Translations under genes and position numbers: made by a program
Shown here: positions 8,687 to 15,904 of the stretch, piece after piece
Layout of the letters: each line of letters starts with the position of its first letter
Position numbering within the stretch: the first letter of the stretch is position 1
The notes under the pieces: generated by a model
Database searches by the model: none
Told to the model about the DNA's origin: nothing
The model's input: only the letters and a program-made list of their open reading frames with translations
Source of the DNA: Burkholderiales bacterium UBA1834
Lineage (GTDB): Bacteria > Pseudomonadota > Gammaproteobacteria > Burkholderiales > Burkholderiaceae_C
DNA: 34,959 bases
Reading direction: 5' to 3'
NCBI GenBank assembly: GCA_002339015.1
Contig: DDJC01000014.1
Span: forward strand, 17,470 to 52,428

Positions 8687-8730
8687 TCGACAGCTGCTCC
8701 CCTCGATCAAGGGGGATCAACCGCGCCCCA

Positions 8731-8755
8731 GGGCCTGCGCTGTCGCAGGCCCTTT
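8731..8755 (+). terminator. Rho-independent terminator after the GDSL hydrolase gene
   Basis: A perfect 9-bp G+C-rich stem (8731-8739 with 8744-8752) has a 4-base loop and is followed by TTT and a pyrimidine-rich stretch. It separates the GDSL gene from the following PhoX gene, which must have its own promoter. Confidence 0.75.
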
Positions 8756-8780
8756 CCGCGCATCTGTATGGCGGGGTGAG

Positions 8781-8814
8781 ATGTCTTCAATGTGACACAT
8801 GACCTTTCTATCCT
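8781..8814 (+). promoter_or_regulatory. candidate Pho box and -10 element of the PhoX gene
   Basis: Bases 8781-8798 read ATGTCTT-CAAT-GTGACAC, two half-sites exactly 11 bases apart. This matches about 13 of 18 positions of the Pho-box consensus as I recall it (CTGTCATAWAWCTGTCAY). Ten bases further on is TATCCT (8809-8814), a 4/6 match to a sigma-70 -10 box at the spacing expected for PhoB-activated promoters. It lies between the upstream terminator and the PhoX start at 8859. This is an inference from pattern matching only. Confidence 0.4.
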
Positions 8815-8858
8815 GCGGGGCGACCGATGGCCCACCCACTTCCCGCAGGAGTACCCCC

Positions 8859-11027
8859 ATGAAAGGTATCAACCACCCGACCAACGACGAGACGCTGAAC
8901 CCGTCCGGCAACGAGTCGATCCTTGACGTGGCCGAGCGCGCTGATGTCAGCCGCCGCCGCTTCATCCAGGGCGCTGCGTCTGCGCCCATGCTGGCCGCCG
9001 CCGGTGGCCTGACGCTTTCGGGCCTGACCAACACCGTGCAGGCCGCCGCCAACACCTGCGGTGCCAGCACCACCGTCGGCATCGGCTTCGCCAACCTGCC
9101 CGCCGCCCTGGCTCCCGTGCCGGATGCCGTGCGCGTGGCCGCCGGCCACAAGGTGGAACTGCTGGTCGCCTGGGGCGATCCCATCATGCCCGGCGGCGTG
9201 CCGTTCAAGGGCGATGCTTCTGAAACCGCCGCCGAGCAGGCCAAGCAGTTCGGTGAGCACAACGATGGCATGCACTACTTCGGTTTCAACGTGCGTGGCG
9301 CCGAGTCCAGTGACCGCGGGCTGCTGGTCGTCAACAACGAGTACACGCAGGAATCCATCCTGCACGCCGACGGCCTGACCGCCGCCAACCAGACCATCGC
9401 CAAGGCCCGAAAATCCCAGGCTGCGCATGGCGTGTCCGTGGTCGAGATCCGCAAGGACGGCGCCGGCCGCTGGGGTGTGGTCGCCAACTCCGCCTATGGC
9501 CGCCGCTTCACGGCCAACACGCCGATGCGCGTGTCCGGCCCGGCCGCCGGCCATGCCCTGCTGCAATCGCGCAAGTTCGACATCGAGACGAGTGCATCGA
9601 TCGATGTCGGCCAGAACAACGGCTTCGAAGCCAACGGCACGATCAACAACTGCGCCAACGGCTACACGCCCTGGGGTACCTACCTGACCTGCGAAGAGAA
9701 CTGGAACGGCAACTTCGGCGCCAATGGCAGCCTGCCGGCCAGCAGCACGGAGATCGGCAAGCTCAACAACCGGTACGGCGTGACCGCTTCCGGCAACGGC
9801 TACCTGTGGCACAAGGTCGACCCGCGCTTCGACGTCAGCACCAACCCGCTGGAGCCCAACCTGTTCGGCTGGGTGGTCGAGATCGATCCCTTCGATCCGT
9901 ACAGCCTGCCCGTCAAGCGCACCGCGCTGGGCCGCTTCAAGCACGAAAGCGCGCAGTATGTGCTGGGTCCCAACAATGAGTTGGCCGTGTACATGGGCGA
10001 CGACGAGCGCAACGAGTACATCTACAAGTTCGTGGCCGCCGGCCGCTACAACCCCAGCAACCGTGCCGCCAACCGCAACCTGCTGGACACCGGCGTGCTG
10101 TACGCCGCCCGCTTCCTGGACAACGGCCAGGGGGTGTGGCTGCCACTGCTGCCCGGCTCGATCGGCGTGGATGGTGTGGCCCTGCGCGACAACCCCAATT
10201 TCGCGGGTGCAGATGACAACGAGGTGCTGGCCAAGATCCTCATCAAGACCCGCATGGCCGCCGATGCCCTGGGCGCCACGATGATGGACCGTCCCGAGTG
10301 GACAGGGGTGCGTCCCAAGATCTGCGGCTTCGACGAGATCGAGGTGTACTGCACGCTGACCAACAACAACCGCCGCGGCACCACGCCTGTGTCGTCCAAC
10401 CAGCCCGATGGCTCCACCGGTGCCGGCAGCGCCCGCCCGGCGGTCGATGCGGTCAACCCCCGCGCCGACAACGTCTACGGCCACATCGTGCGCTGGCGCG
10501 AAGCTGGCAAGAACGTCACGGCCACCACGTTCGCGTGGGACCTGTTCGTGCAGTGCGGTGACAGCGCCACCACCAAGACGCCGGCCTCGCGCTACGTGGG
10601 CAACGTCAACGACACGCCCAACGGCTCGGCCGACTTCGGCGCGCCCGATGGCCTGTGGTTCGACCAGTTCGGCCGCCTGTGGGTGCAGACCGACCAAGCC
10701 GGCACGGCCTCCGGGGACTGGGTCAACATCGGCGCCAACTGCATGGTCTGCGCCGACCCGGCCACGGGCGCCATCAAGCGCTTCCTGACCAGCCCCATGC
10801 AATCCGAAGTCACCGGCATCGCGATGACGCCGGACGGCAAGAGCATGTTCGTGGGCATGCAGCACCCGGGTGAAGAAGCCGCCAACCCGGCCAACCCGAC
10901 TCAGTTTTCGAACTGGCCTGCCAGCCAGTTCAGCACCAACTCGGCTGGTCAGGCCGTGGTCGGGGGGCGGCCTCGTTCCGGCGTGGTGGTGATCACCAAG
11001 ACCGGCGGCGGCATCGTTGGCAGCTGA
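8859..11027 (+). CDS. PhoX-family (DUF839) alkaline phosphatase, Tat-exported
   Basis: This is a 722-residue protein of the PhoX/DUF839 family, metal-dependent phosphomonoesterases that release phosphate outside the cytoplasm. The N-terminus has a twin-arginine signal (SRRRFIQGAA at 31-40, then an Ala/Leu-rich stretch ending near AAAN at 64). The family metal-site motif TPWGTYLTCEEN is at residues 270-281 and includes Cys278, Glu279 and Glu280. Further conserved segments are FKHES, GDDERNEYIYKF and PDGLWFDQFGRLWVQTD near the C-terminal propeller blade. GCAGGAG precedes ATG 8859. A small PEP-CTERM gene follows after 28 bases, so they are probably co-transcribed. Phosphate-starvation control is suggested by an upstream Pho-box-like site. 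Enzymatic activity is inferred from the family. Confidence 0.9.
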   Translation: MKGINHPTNDETLNPSGNESILDVAERADVSRRRFIQGAASAPMLAAAGGLTLSGLTNTVQAAANTCGASTTVGIGFANLPAALAPVPDAVRVAAGHKVELLVAWGDPIMPGGVPFKGDASETAAEQAKQFGEHNDGMHYFGFNVRGAESSDRGLLVVNNEYTQESILHADGLTAANQTIAKARKSQAAHGVSVVEIRKDGAGRWGVVANSAYGRRFTANTPMRVSGPAAGHALLQSRKFDIETSASIDVGQNNGFEANGTINNCANGYTPWGTYLTCEENWNGNFGANGSLPASSTEIGKLNNRYGVTASGNGYLWHKVDPRFDVSTNPLEPNLFGWVVEIDPFDPYSLPVKRTALGRFKHESAQYVLGPNNELAVYMGDDERNEYIYKFVAAGRYNPSNRAANRNLLDTGVLYAARFLDNGQGVWLPLLPGSIGVDGVALRDNPNFAGADDNEVLAKILIKTRMAADALGATMMDRPEWTGVRPKICGFDEIEVYCTLTNNNRRGTTPVSSNQPDGSTGAGSARPAVDAVNPRADNVYGHIVRWREAGKNVTATTFAWDLFVQCGDSATTKTPASRYVGNVNDTPNGSADFGAPDGLWFDQFGRLWVQTDQAGTASGDWVNIGANCMVCADPATGAIKRFLTSPMQSEVTGIAMTPDGKSMFVGMQHPGEEAANPANPTQFSNWPASQFSTNSAGQAVVGGRPRSGVVVITKTGGGIVGS

Positions 11028-11055
11028 TTCGTTTCCATCGCACAAGGAGTTCAAC

Positions 11056-11754
11056 ATGCGTCACTATTCCGCCATCATCGCTTTGGGCCTGGCCTCGTTG
11101 GGCTTGCAGGCGCAGGCCGCCGTGATCAACAACCCGGCGCAGGTGCCCGGCACCCAGCAGGTGATCGACTTCAACGGTGAAGACGGCCTGTTCATTGGTG
11201 CCGGCTCGTCGTGGACGACAGGCATGCCCGCCGTGACCTTCAGCTCGGTCGACGGTGACTTCACCGTGGGCCAGCGCTGGGCCACTGACCTGGGCATCAA
11301 TGGCAGCTGGGGTGCCGGCAAGTCTTTCCTGTCGTTCGACACGATTGGTGAGATGACCGTGCGTATCGACTTCGGCAACCTGCGCACCCGCGCCTTCACC
11401 GCCGATTTCAGCCTGTACCAGGCCGCCGGCAGCCGCAGCCTGCTGACCGTCACCGCCTACGGCGTGGATGGCAGCTCCAGTTCGTTCACGCTGGGCTCGT
11501 TCAGCACCTCGCTGGACGGCGTCGGCCTGGACGACAGCACCCTGATCGATTCGACCAACTATGCGATCACGCAGGGCCTGCGGCTGGCCCAGGCCGACAT
11601 CGCCTACATCACCATCAAGGGTGACGGCGTGGTGATGGACAACCTCACTTTCACCGCGCCCGTGCCCGAGCCGCAGGCTTATGCCCTGATGCTGGCCGGT
11701 CTGGGGGTGGTGGCCTTTGCTGCCCGCCGCCGCCTGCACAAGGCCGGAGCCTGA
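11056..11754 (+). CDS. PEP-CTERM domain protein next to PhoX
   Basis: This is a 232-residue exported protein with a signal peptide (MRHYSAIIALG to about AQAA, residues 1-22). The C-terminal PEP-CTERM signal is PVPEPQAYALMLAGLGVVAF followed by AARRR. The body (VIDFNGEDGLFIG, VDGSSSSFTLGSF, DNLTFTAP) reads as a beta-rich, carbohydrate-binding-module-like domain of the sort common in this class, but no named family is recognised with confidence. AAGGAG lies seven bases upstream of ATG 11056. It sits 28 bases behind the PhoX gene in the same direction and converges on nth. No function is assigned; a role as surface partner of the phosphatase is only a hypothesis. Confidence 0.88.
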   Translation: MRHYSAIIALGLASLGLQAQAAVINNPAQVPGTQQVIDFNGEDGLFIGAGSSWTTGMPAVTFSSVDGDFTVGQRWATDLGINGSWGAGKSFLSFDTIGEMTVRIDFGNLRTRAFTADFSLYQAAGSRSLLTVTAYGVDGSSSSFTLGSFSTSLDGVGLDDSTLIDSTNYAITQGLRLAQADIAYITIKGDGVVMDNLTFTAPVPEPQAYALMLAGLGVVAFAARRRLHKAGA

Positions 11755-11775
11755 TCGAGAAGGTGCCCCTGCCCG

Positions 11776-12435
11776 TCAGGCCGCCGGGGCCGTTGTCTTT
11801 GGCTTGAACTTGCACCAGGGCGCCACGCTGCATTCCCAGCAGCGCGGCTTGCGTGCCTGGCAGATGTAGCGGCCATGCAGTATCAGCCAGTGGTGCGCGT
11901 GCTGCATGTACTGCGCAGGCACGCGCTTGAGCAGCTTGAGTTCCACGGCCAGCGGTGTCTTGCCGGGGGCCAGCCCGGTGCGGTTGCCCACTCGGAAGAT
12001 GTGTGTGTCCACCGCCATGGTGTGCTCACCGAAGGCCACGTTGAGCACCACATTGGCCGTCTTGCGGCCCACACCCGGCAGGGCCTCCAGCGCCTCGCGC
12101 GTACGGGGCACTTCTCCGCCGTGCTGTTCCAGCAGGATGCGGCAGGTCTCCGTCAGGTGCTTGGCCTTGCTTTTGTACAGGCCGATGGTCTTGATGTAGT
12201 CACTCAGGCCCTCGATGCCCAGATCGAGGATGGCCTGGGGAGTGTTGGCCACCGGAAACAGCTTGCGCGTGGCCTTGTTGACGCCCACGTCCGTGGCTTG
12301 TGCCGACAGCAGCACCGCGGTCAGCAGCTCGAAGGGTGTGGTGTATTCCAGCTCGGTTTCCGGCTGGGGATTGGCGGCCTGCAGGGTCGCGAAGAAGGCG
12401 TCGATCTCCGCAGGCTTCATCAGGGGGCTGCTCAT
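11776..12435 (-). CDS. nth: endonuclease III (base-excision repair)
   Basis: This is a DNA glycosylase/AP lyase that removes oxidised pyrimidines, 219 residues. The helix-hairpin-helix LPGVGRKTANVVLN contains the catalytic Lys, and the catalytic Asp lies in AVDTHIFRVGNR. The C-terminal 4Fe-4S cluster loop is C-x6-C-x2-C-x5-C (CQARKPRCWECSVAPWC), intact. The start is ATG 12435 (MSSPLMKPAE) or ATG 12420 (MKPAEIDAFF); neither has a clear Shine-Dalgarno. It converges on the PEP-CTERM gene with a 21-base gap and lies downstream of the DUF3617 gene, possibly co-transcribed with it. Confidence 0.95.
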   Translation of the reverse strand: MSSPLMKPAEIDAFFATLQAANPQPETELEYTTPFELLTAVLLSAQATDVGVNKATRKLFPVANTPQAILDLGIEGLSDYIKTIGLYKSKAKHLTETCRILLEQHGGEVPRTREALEALPGVGRKTANVVLNVAFGEHTMAVDTHIFRVGNRTGLAPGKTPLAVELKLLKRVPAQYMQHAHHWLILHGRYICQARKPRCWECSVAPWCKFKPKTTAPAA

Positions 12436-12501
12436 GGGGAGGGGCAAGGGAACGATGGTGCAGGGCCCAGGCGATCGCAGAGGTGCTCTCAATGATGCGT
12501 T

Positions 12502-13113
12502 TCAGCGCTTGGTGGGTTGAGGCGGCTTGAGGCCGCCGCAGTCGGCCGAGATCCAGCGGGCACGGTGCTTCATGGTGATCACCTGGGGCTTGCCGCCTTC
12601 CTGAGAGGTCATGCGCACTTCGCCGCTGTAGTTCTCGGGGTTGGTGAAGGTGGTGCTGCCTTCGCCCTGCGCAGGCGGCTTGGTGCATGCCAGGCTCCAC
12701 TTCCAGGTGCTGCCGCTGCGGCTGGTGACCTGGCTCTTGCAGTCGCCTTCAGATTGCTGCCAGCGGTTCTGCTCGAGCATGTCCCTGGTCAGACACATGC
12801 GCGCAGCCATGCCGCCACCAGCGCCGCCTGTATTGAGCTGGATGCCCTGGGCCTTCATCTGCGCCTCGATCTGCTTGCGCATCTCGGGCGGCATGTTCTT
12901 GAGCTGGGCGGCCATCTGGGCCGAGTGATCGGGCACGGGCTTGCCGTTGATCTGCTGAGATTCGGACGTCATCTCCCACAGGCCCGGCTTGATGGGCGGT
13001 GGGATGTCGGCAGCCTGGGCCAGGCTCACGGCCAGCAAGCCCGTCAGCGAGAGTGCTGCATGGCGGACAGAGCGGGGCAGGGCTGGACGACAGCCAGTGG
13101 CGTGATGGGACAT
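12502..13113 (-). CDS. DUF3617 family exported protein
   Basis: This is a 203-residue protein of unknown function. The N-terminal signal peptide (RHAALSLTGLLAVSLAQAA, cleavage near residue 35) is followed by the typical DUF3617 opening IKPGLWEMTSESQQINGK. A Met/Gln-rich helix follows, then MCLTRDMLEQNRW and the closing pattern RWISADCGGLKPPQ with a conserved Cys. Cysteines at MCLT, GDCKS, LACTK and ADCGG suggest periplasmic disulphides. AGGAG lies eight bases before ATG 13113. The family is common in proteobacteria and its function has not been established as far as I know. Confidence 0.85.
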   Translation of the reverse strand: MSHHATGCRPALPRSVRHAALSLTGLLAVSLAQAADIPPPIKPGLWEMTSESQQINGKPVPDHSAQMAAQLKNMPPEMRKQIEAQMKAQGIQLNTGGAGGGMAARMCLTRDMLEQNRWQQSEGDCKSQVTSRSGSTWKWSLACTKPPAQGEGSTTFTNPENYSGEVRMTSQEGGKPQVITMKHRARWISADCGGLKPPQPTKR

Positions 13114-13209
13114 GGTGGGGCTCCTGGGGTGGGTGTTGTCATGCGCCGATCGCGCGTCGGCGCGTGGATGATGACACAGGCGCCTGGACGGGCGCCATTG
13201 CGCATCTGC

Positions 13210-13758
13210 TCAGAGCAAGACCACGGCGTCCGGCAACTCGTTGCGGTCGTGCTCGCCCGGCTGCAGGGGGTAGCGCTCGCGCATCAATGCGCCGACCTGG
13301 TCGATGGCGTTGGCCAGGCCTTCCTCGAAACGTCCCTCGCGCAGCGAGTCGGCCAGGGCCTCGGTCAGGCGTTGCCAGGTGTCCGGCGGGGTCTGGCTGG
13401 CCAGGCCGCGGTCGGCCAGGATCTCGATGCGGTGATCGGCCAGCAGCAGGTAGATCAGCACGCCGTTGTTGTGTTCCGTGTCCCACACACGAAGGCGGCC
13501 GAAGAGGTCGATGGCGCGACTGTGCGCATCCAAGCCGTCCCACAGGGCGCCGGCCGGCAGGCCGCCTTCCACGCACAGGCGCAACTCGCCCCGGTGGCGT
13601 GTCTCGCTCTCTCGGACGCGTGCTTCCAGTCGGGCCAGGCCTTGCGGGGTGAGCGTGCGGCGGGCGTCATCCGCATCCAGCCACAGGTGGCGTACCCAGC
13701 GCAGTGGGGAGGCGGTGTGGAAAGCGGTGGGCGCGGAAGTGCGTGTGTTCGACGTCAT
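13210..13758 (-). CDS. TPM-domain protein without signal peptide or membrane anchor
   Basis: This is a 182-residue protein carrying a TPM (YgcG/CgR26 or Psb32-like) domain, seen in LTPQGLARLEARVRESETRH, GELRLCVEGG, the RLRVWDTEHNNGVLIYLLLA stretch with the conserved NGVLI, and the DHRIEILADRGLA element. Unlike the neighbouring longer TPM protein, it has neither an N-terminal signal peptide nor a C-terminal transmembrane/glycine-rich tail, so it is probably cytoplasmic or peripheral. ATG 13758 lies only four bases after the stop of the upstream TPM gene, consistent with a lemA-TPM-TPM operon. Function is unknown; TPM proteins have been linked to phosphatase activity and envelope processes in other organisms. 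Confidence 0.82.
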   Translation of the reverse strand: MTSNTRTSAPTAFHTASPLRWVRHLWLDADDARRTLTPQGLARLEARVRESETRHRGELRLCVEGGLPAGALWDGLDAHSRAIDLFGRLRVWDTEHNNGVLIYLLLADHRIEILADRGLASQTPPDTWQRLTEALADSLREGRFEEGLANAIDQVGALMRERYPLQPGEHDRNELPDAVVLL

Positions 13759-13762
13759 GTGT

Positions 13763-14740
13763 TCACCAATTGCCAGAGGCGCCGCCGCCGCCGAAGCTGC
13801 CGCCGCCTCCGGACGAGAAGCCTCCGCCGCCGCCACGCGAGGATCCGCCCCAGCCGCCACCGCCCAGGCCGCCGTAGCCGGCGCCCCAGCGCGCGGCCCG
13901 TCCGCCGCCACGGCCGCCGGTGCCGATGGCCGCGATCAGCACCATGGCCACCATGCCAGCCAGGCCCGCGATCAGCAGGCTGGTGGTCCACCACCAGCCC
14001 AGGGCACCCGCACCCAGCCCCGTAGCCACGGTGCCCAGCTTGCGGCCCAGCACGGCCGTGAGCACCGCACCCGCGATGGGCACGCCCACAAACAGGAAGA
14101 TGCCCAGGTCATCCCACTGGATGCCCGTGGCCTGGGCGCTGCGTCGCGCCGTGACGCTGGGGGCGGGCAATTGCTCGCCCTTGATCAGTGTCTGCAGCTG
14201 GTCCACCGCGACGTTGAGACCACCGGCATAGTCGCCCGCCTTGAACGCAGGTCGGATGGCCTGGTCGATGATGCGGTAGGCGGCGAGATCGGGGATGGCG
14301 CCTTCCAGGGCGCGGGCTACCTCGATGCGCACCTGCCGGTCGTTCTTGGCGACCAGCAGAAGCACGCCGTCGCCCACGTCGCGGCGCCCCACCTTCCACT
14401 GGCTGGCCACGCGGTGGGCGTAGGCGGCGATGTCTTCCGGCTGGGTGGTGGGCACCAGCAGGATCACGACCTGCGAGCCCTGCGCCTGCTCGATGGCGGC
14501 GAGCTTTTGTTCCAGTGCCTGGCGCTGTGCGGCGCTGAGCGTGGCGGTCTGGTCGGTCACACGCGTGTTGAGGGGCGGCACGGGCAAAGGCTGGCCTGGC
14601 GCCCACGCCGTGTCGGCCCTGGCGGGGAAGGACAGCAGCAGCGTGGCCATGGCGAACAGGGCCATCCACACCCAGGCGATCACGCCTTGTGTGCGGTGTG
14701 CGGAGGAGGCTGCCGACCGCACGCGCGCCATCCCGTGCAT
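13763..14740 (-). CDS. TPM-domain (YgcG-like) membrane protein with Gly-rich tail
   Basis: This is a 325-residue protein with an N-terminal signal or anchor sequence (WVWMALFAMATLLLSFPARA) and a TPM domain at about 55-185 (PLNTRVTDQTATLSAAQRQ, QVVILLVPTTQPEDI, the conserved DVGDGVLLLVAKNDRQVRIEV, YRIIDQAIRP). Two hydrophobic segments follow near 220-275. The C-terminal tail is dominated by Gly and Ser and ends SFGGGGASGNW, a hallmark of YgcG-type proteins. ATG 14740 overlaps the lemA stop by one base, and a GTG three bases earlier is an alternative. LemA and TPM proteins often co-occur, but the function is not established. Confidence 0.88.
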   Translation of the reverse strand: MHGMARVRSAASSAHRTQGVIAWVWMALFAMATLLLSFPARADTAWAPGQPLPVPPLNTRVTDQTATLSAAQRQALEQKLAAIEQAQGSQVVILLVPTTQPEDIAAYAHRVASQWKVGRRDVGDGVLLLVAKNDRQVRIEVARALEGAIPDLAAYRIIDQAIRPAFKAGDYAGGLNVAVDQLQTLIKGEQLPAPSVTARRSAQATGIQWDDLGIFLFVGVPIAGAVLTAVLGRKLGTVATGLGAGALGWWWTTSLLIAGLAGMVAMVLIAAIGTGGRGGGRAARWGAGYGGLGGGGWGGSSRGGGGGFSSGGGGSFGGGGASGNW

Positions 14741-15360
14741 CACTTGCTGAAATCCACCGAGGGCGGCCTGGAGATCTCGGCCTCGTTCTGCACCGTGAAG
14801 CTGGGTTTGGCGTCGTAGCCGAACACTTTGGCCGTGAGGTTGCTGGGGAAGCTACGGGCCAGCACATTGTACTCCTGCACCGTCTGGATGTAGGCATTGC
14901 GGGCCACGGTGATGCGGTTCTCCGTGCCTTCGAGTTGCACGCGCAGATCCTGGAAGCCCTGGTTGGCCTTCAGGTTGGGATAGTTCTCGCTGACCACCAG
15001 CAGGCGCGACAGCGCGCCCGACAGCTCGCCCTGGGCCTGCTGGAACTTGTTGAAGGCCTCGGGGTTGTTGACCAGTTCCGGCGTGGCCTGGATGCTGGTG
15101 GCCTTGGCGCGCGCCTCCACCACGCGGGTGAGGGTGTCGCGCTCGAAGTTGGCCTCGCCCTTGACGGTGGCCACGATGTTGGGGATCAGATCAGCGCGTC
15201 GCTGGTACTGGTTGAGCACCTCGGACCAGGCGGCTTTGGATTGCTCGTCCAGACGCTGGAAATCGTTGTACCCGCACCCGGTCAGCGTCAGGGCCGAGGC
15301 CACGGCAAATGCTGCGACCAGGCGGCGTGTGGTGAGGCCAGAGGGCAGTGAACGGGGCAT
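14740..15360 (-). CDS. LemA family lipoprotein
   Basis: This is a 206-residue LemA-family protein. The N-terminal lipoprotein signal has the lipobox LTLTGC, giving a lipidated Cys. The canonical LemA core follows: YNDFQRLDEQSKAAWSEV, then QYQRRADLIPNIVATVKG, ending with the conserved ARSFPSNLTAKVFGY and PSVDFSK. The fold is a long alpha-helical bundle. AAAGGA lies six to eight bases before ATG 15360, preferred over an upstream in-frame start at 15417. It is the first gene of the lemA-TPM-TPM unit. The cellular role is not known with certainty. Confidence 0.9.
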   Translation of the reverse strand: MPRSLPSGLTTRRLVAAFAVASALTLTGCGYNDFQRLDEQSKAAWSEVLNQYQRRADLIPNIVATVKGEANFERDTLTRVVEARAKATSIQATPELVNNPEAFNKFQQAQGELSGALSRLLVVSENYPNLKANQGFQDLRVQLEGTENRITVARNAYIQTVQEYNVLARSFPSNLTAKVFGYDAKPSFTVQNEAEISRPPSVDFSK

Positions 15361-15486
15361 CGCGGTCCTTTCATCGATCGTCAAGGCGGCAACGCGGCGA
15401 AGGCGCCGCAGCCGCAACGATAAATCAGGTCGCGACGAAAAACTTCAAGTCACACCGCCGGCCTTGGACGGTGTGGGTGTGCTCGA

Positions 15487-15708
15487 TCAAGCCCAGGCGA
15501 CGCCCGGCAGGGTGTTGCACGACAGGACTTCATGGCTGCGTGAGCGCGGGTAGCGCTCACGCACGATGCGCACGGCGCCCATGGGGGTGTCCGCCAGCAC
15601 TTTCAGCACCCGCTTGGCGGCCCGCTGGGAGGGGTCGATCACCACCATGGCCGAGACCTCGAAGAGGCGCAGCGCGGGTTCGATCGCCAGATTCATCAAT
15701 GCACGCAT
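15487..15708 (-). CDS. small conserved-looking hypothetical protein
   Basis: This is a 73-residue protein with no recognised domain, signal peptide or transmembrane segment. The middle (MVVIDPSQRAAKRVLKVLADTPMGAVRIVRERYP) looks like a beta-alpha-beta element rich in Arg/Val. A perfect AGGAG sits seven bases upstream of ATG 15708, the main reason for accepting it. It stands alone between lemA (126-base gap) and the old yellow enzyme gene. An AT-richer stretch with an ATGCA...TGCAT inverted repeat lies about 45-60 bases upstream and may be its operator. Confidence 0.6.
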   Translation of the reverse strand: MRALMNLAIEPALRLFEVSAMVVIDPSQRAAKRVLKVLADTPMGAVRIVRERYPRSRSHEVLSCNTLPGVAWA

Positions 15709-15751
15709 GGCATGTCTCCTACGTCATGGAATGGTGCGTGAGCGCCGTCCC

Positions 15752-15771
15752 ATGCAATGAGAATGCATTTT
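15752..15771. promoter_or_regulatory. inverted repeat / weak Fur-like site upstream of the small gene
   Basis: ATGCA (15752-15756) and TGCAT (15764-15768) form a perfect 5-base inverted repeat with a 7-base spacer. The same stretch contains AATGAGAATGCATTTT, whose left half matches a Fur-box half-site (TGAGAAT) while the right half is poor. It is AT-rich against a GC-rich background and lies 44-63 bases upstream of ATG 15708. Confidence 0.3.
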
Positions 15772-15862
15772 GTGGGCCAAGCGTGACACCGTGATGACCC
15801 TGGCATAGAGCCCGAAATGGGCCGGAAGGTTCCTCACCTGTGCATATTGGCATGGGGACAAT

Positions 15863-15883
15863 CCCTGGGATGGTGCCCCAGGG
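15863..15883 (-). terminator. possible terminator hairpin after the old yellow enzyme gene
   Basis: A perfect 7-bp stem (15863-15869 with 15877-15883) with a 7-base loop lies 22 bases beyond the stop codon on the minus strand. There is no run of U after it (the next bases read ATTGTCCCC), so it may be Rho-linked or merely a stabilising hairpin. Confidence 0.35.
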
Positions 15884-15904
15884 CGCCGGCACAGGGCGTC
15901 GGTG

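Noticed and set aside
8808..11057. Long open frame on the minus strand opposite the PhoX gene
   Set aside because: It is a codon-bias shadow of a well-conserved PhoX gene; the product has no family motif or plausible start context.
13763..13860. GCC/CCG-rich repeat region as a structural DNA repeat
   Set aside because: It encodes the Gly/Ser-rich tail typical of YgcG-like proteins.
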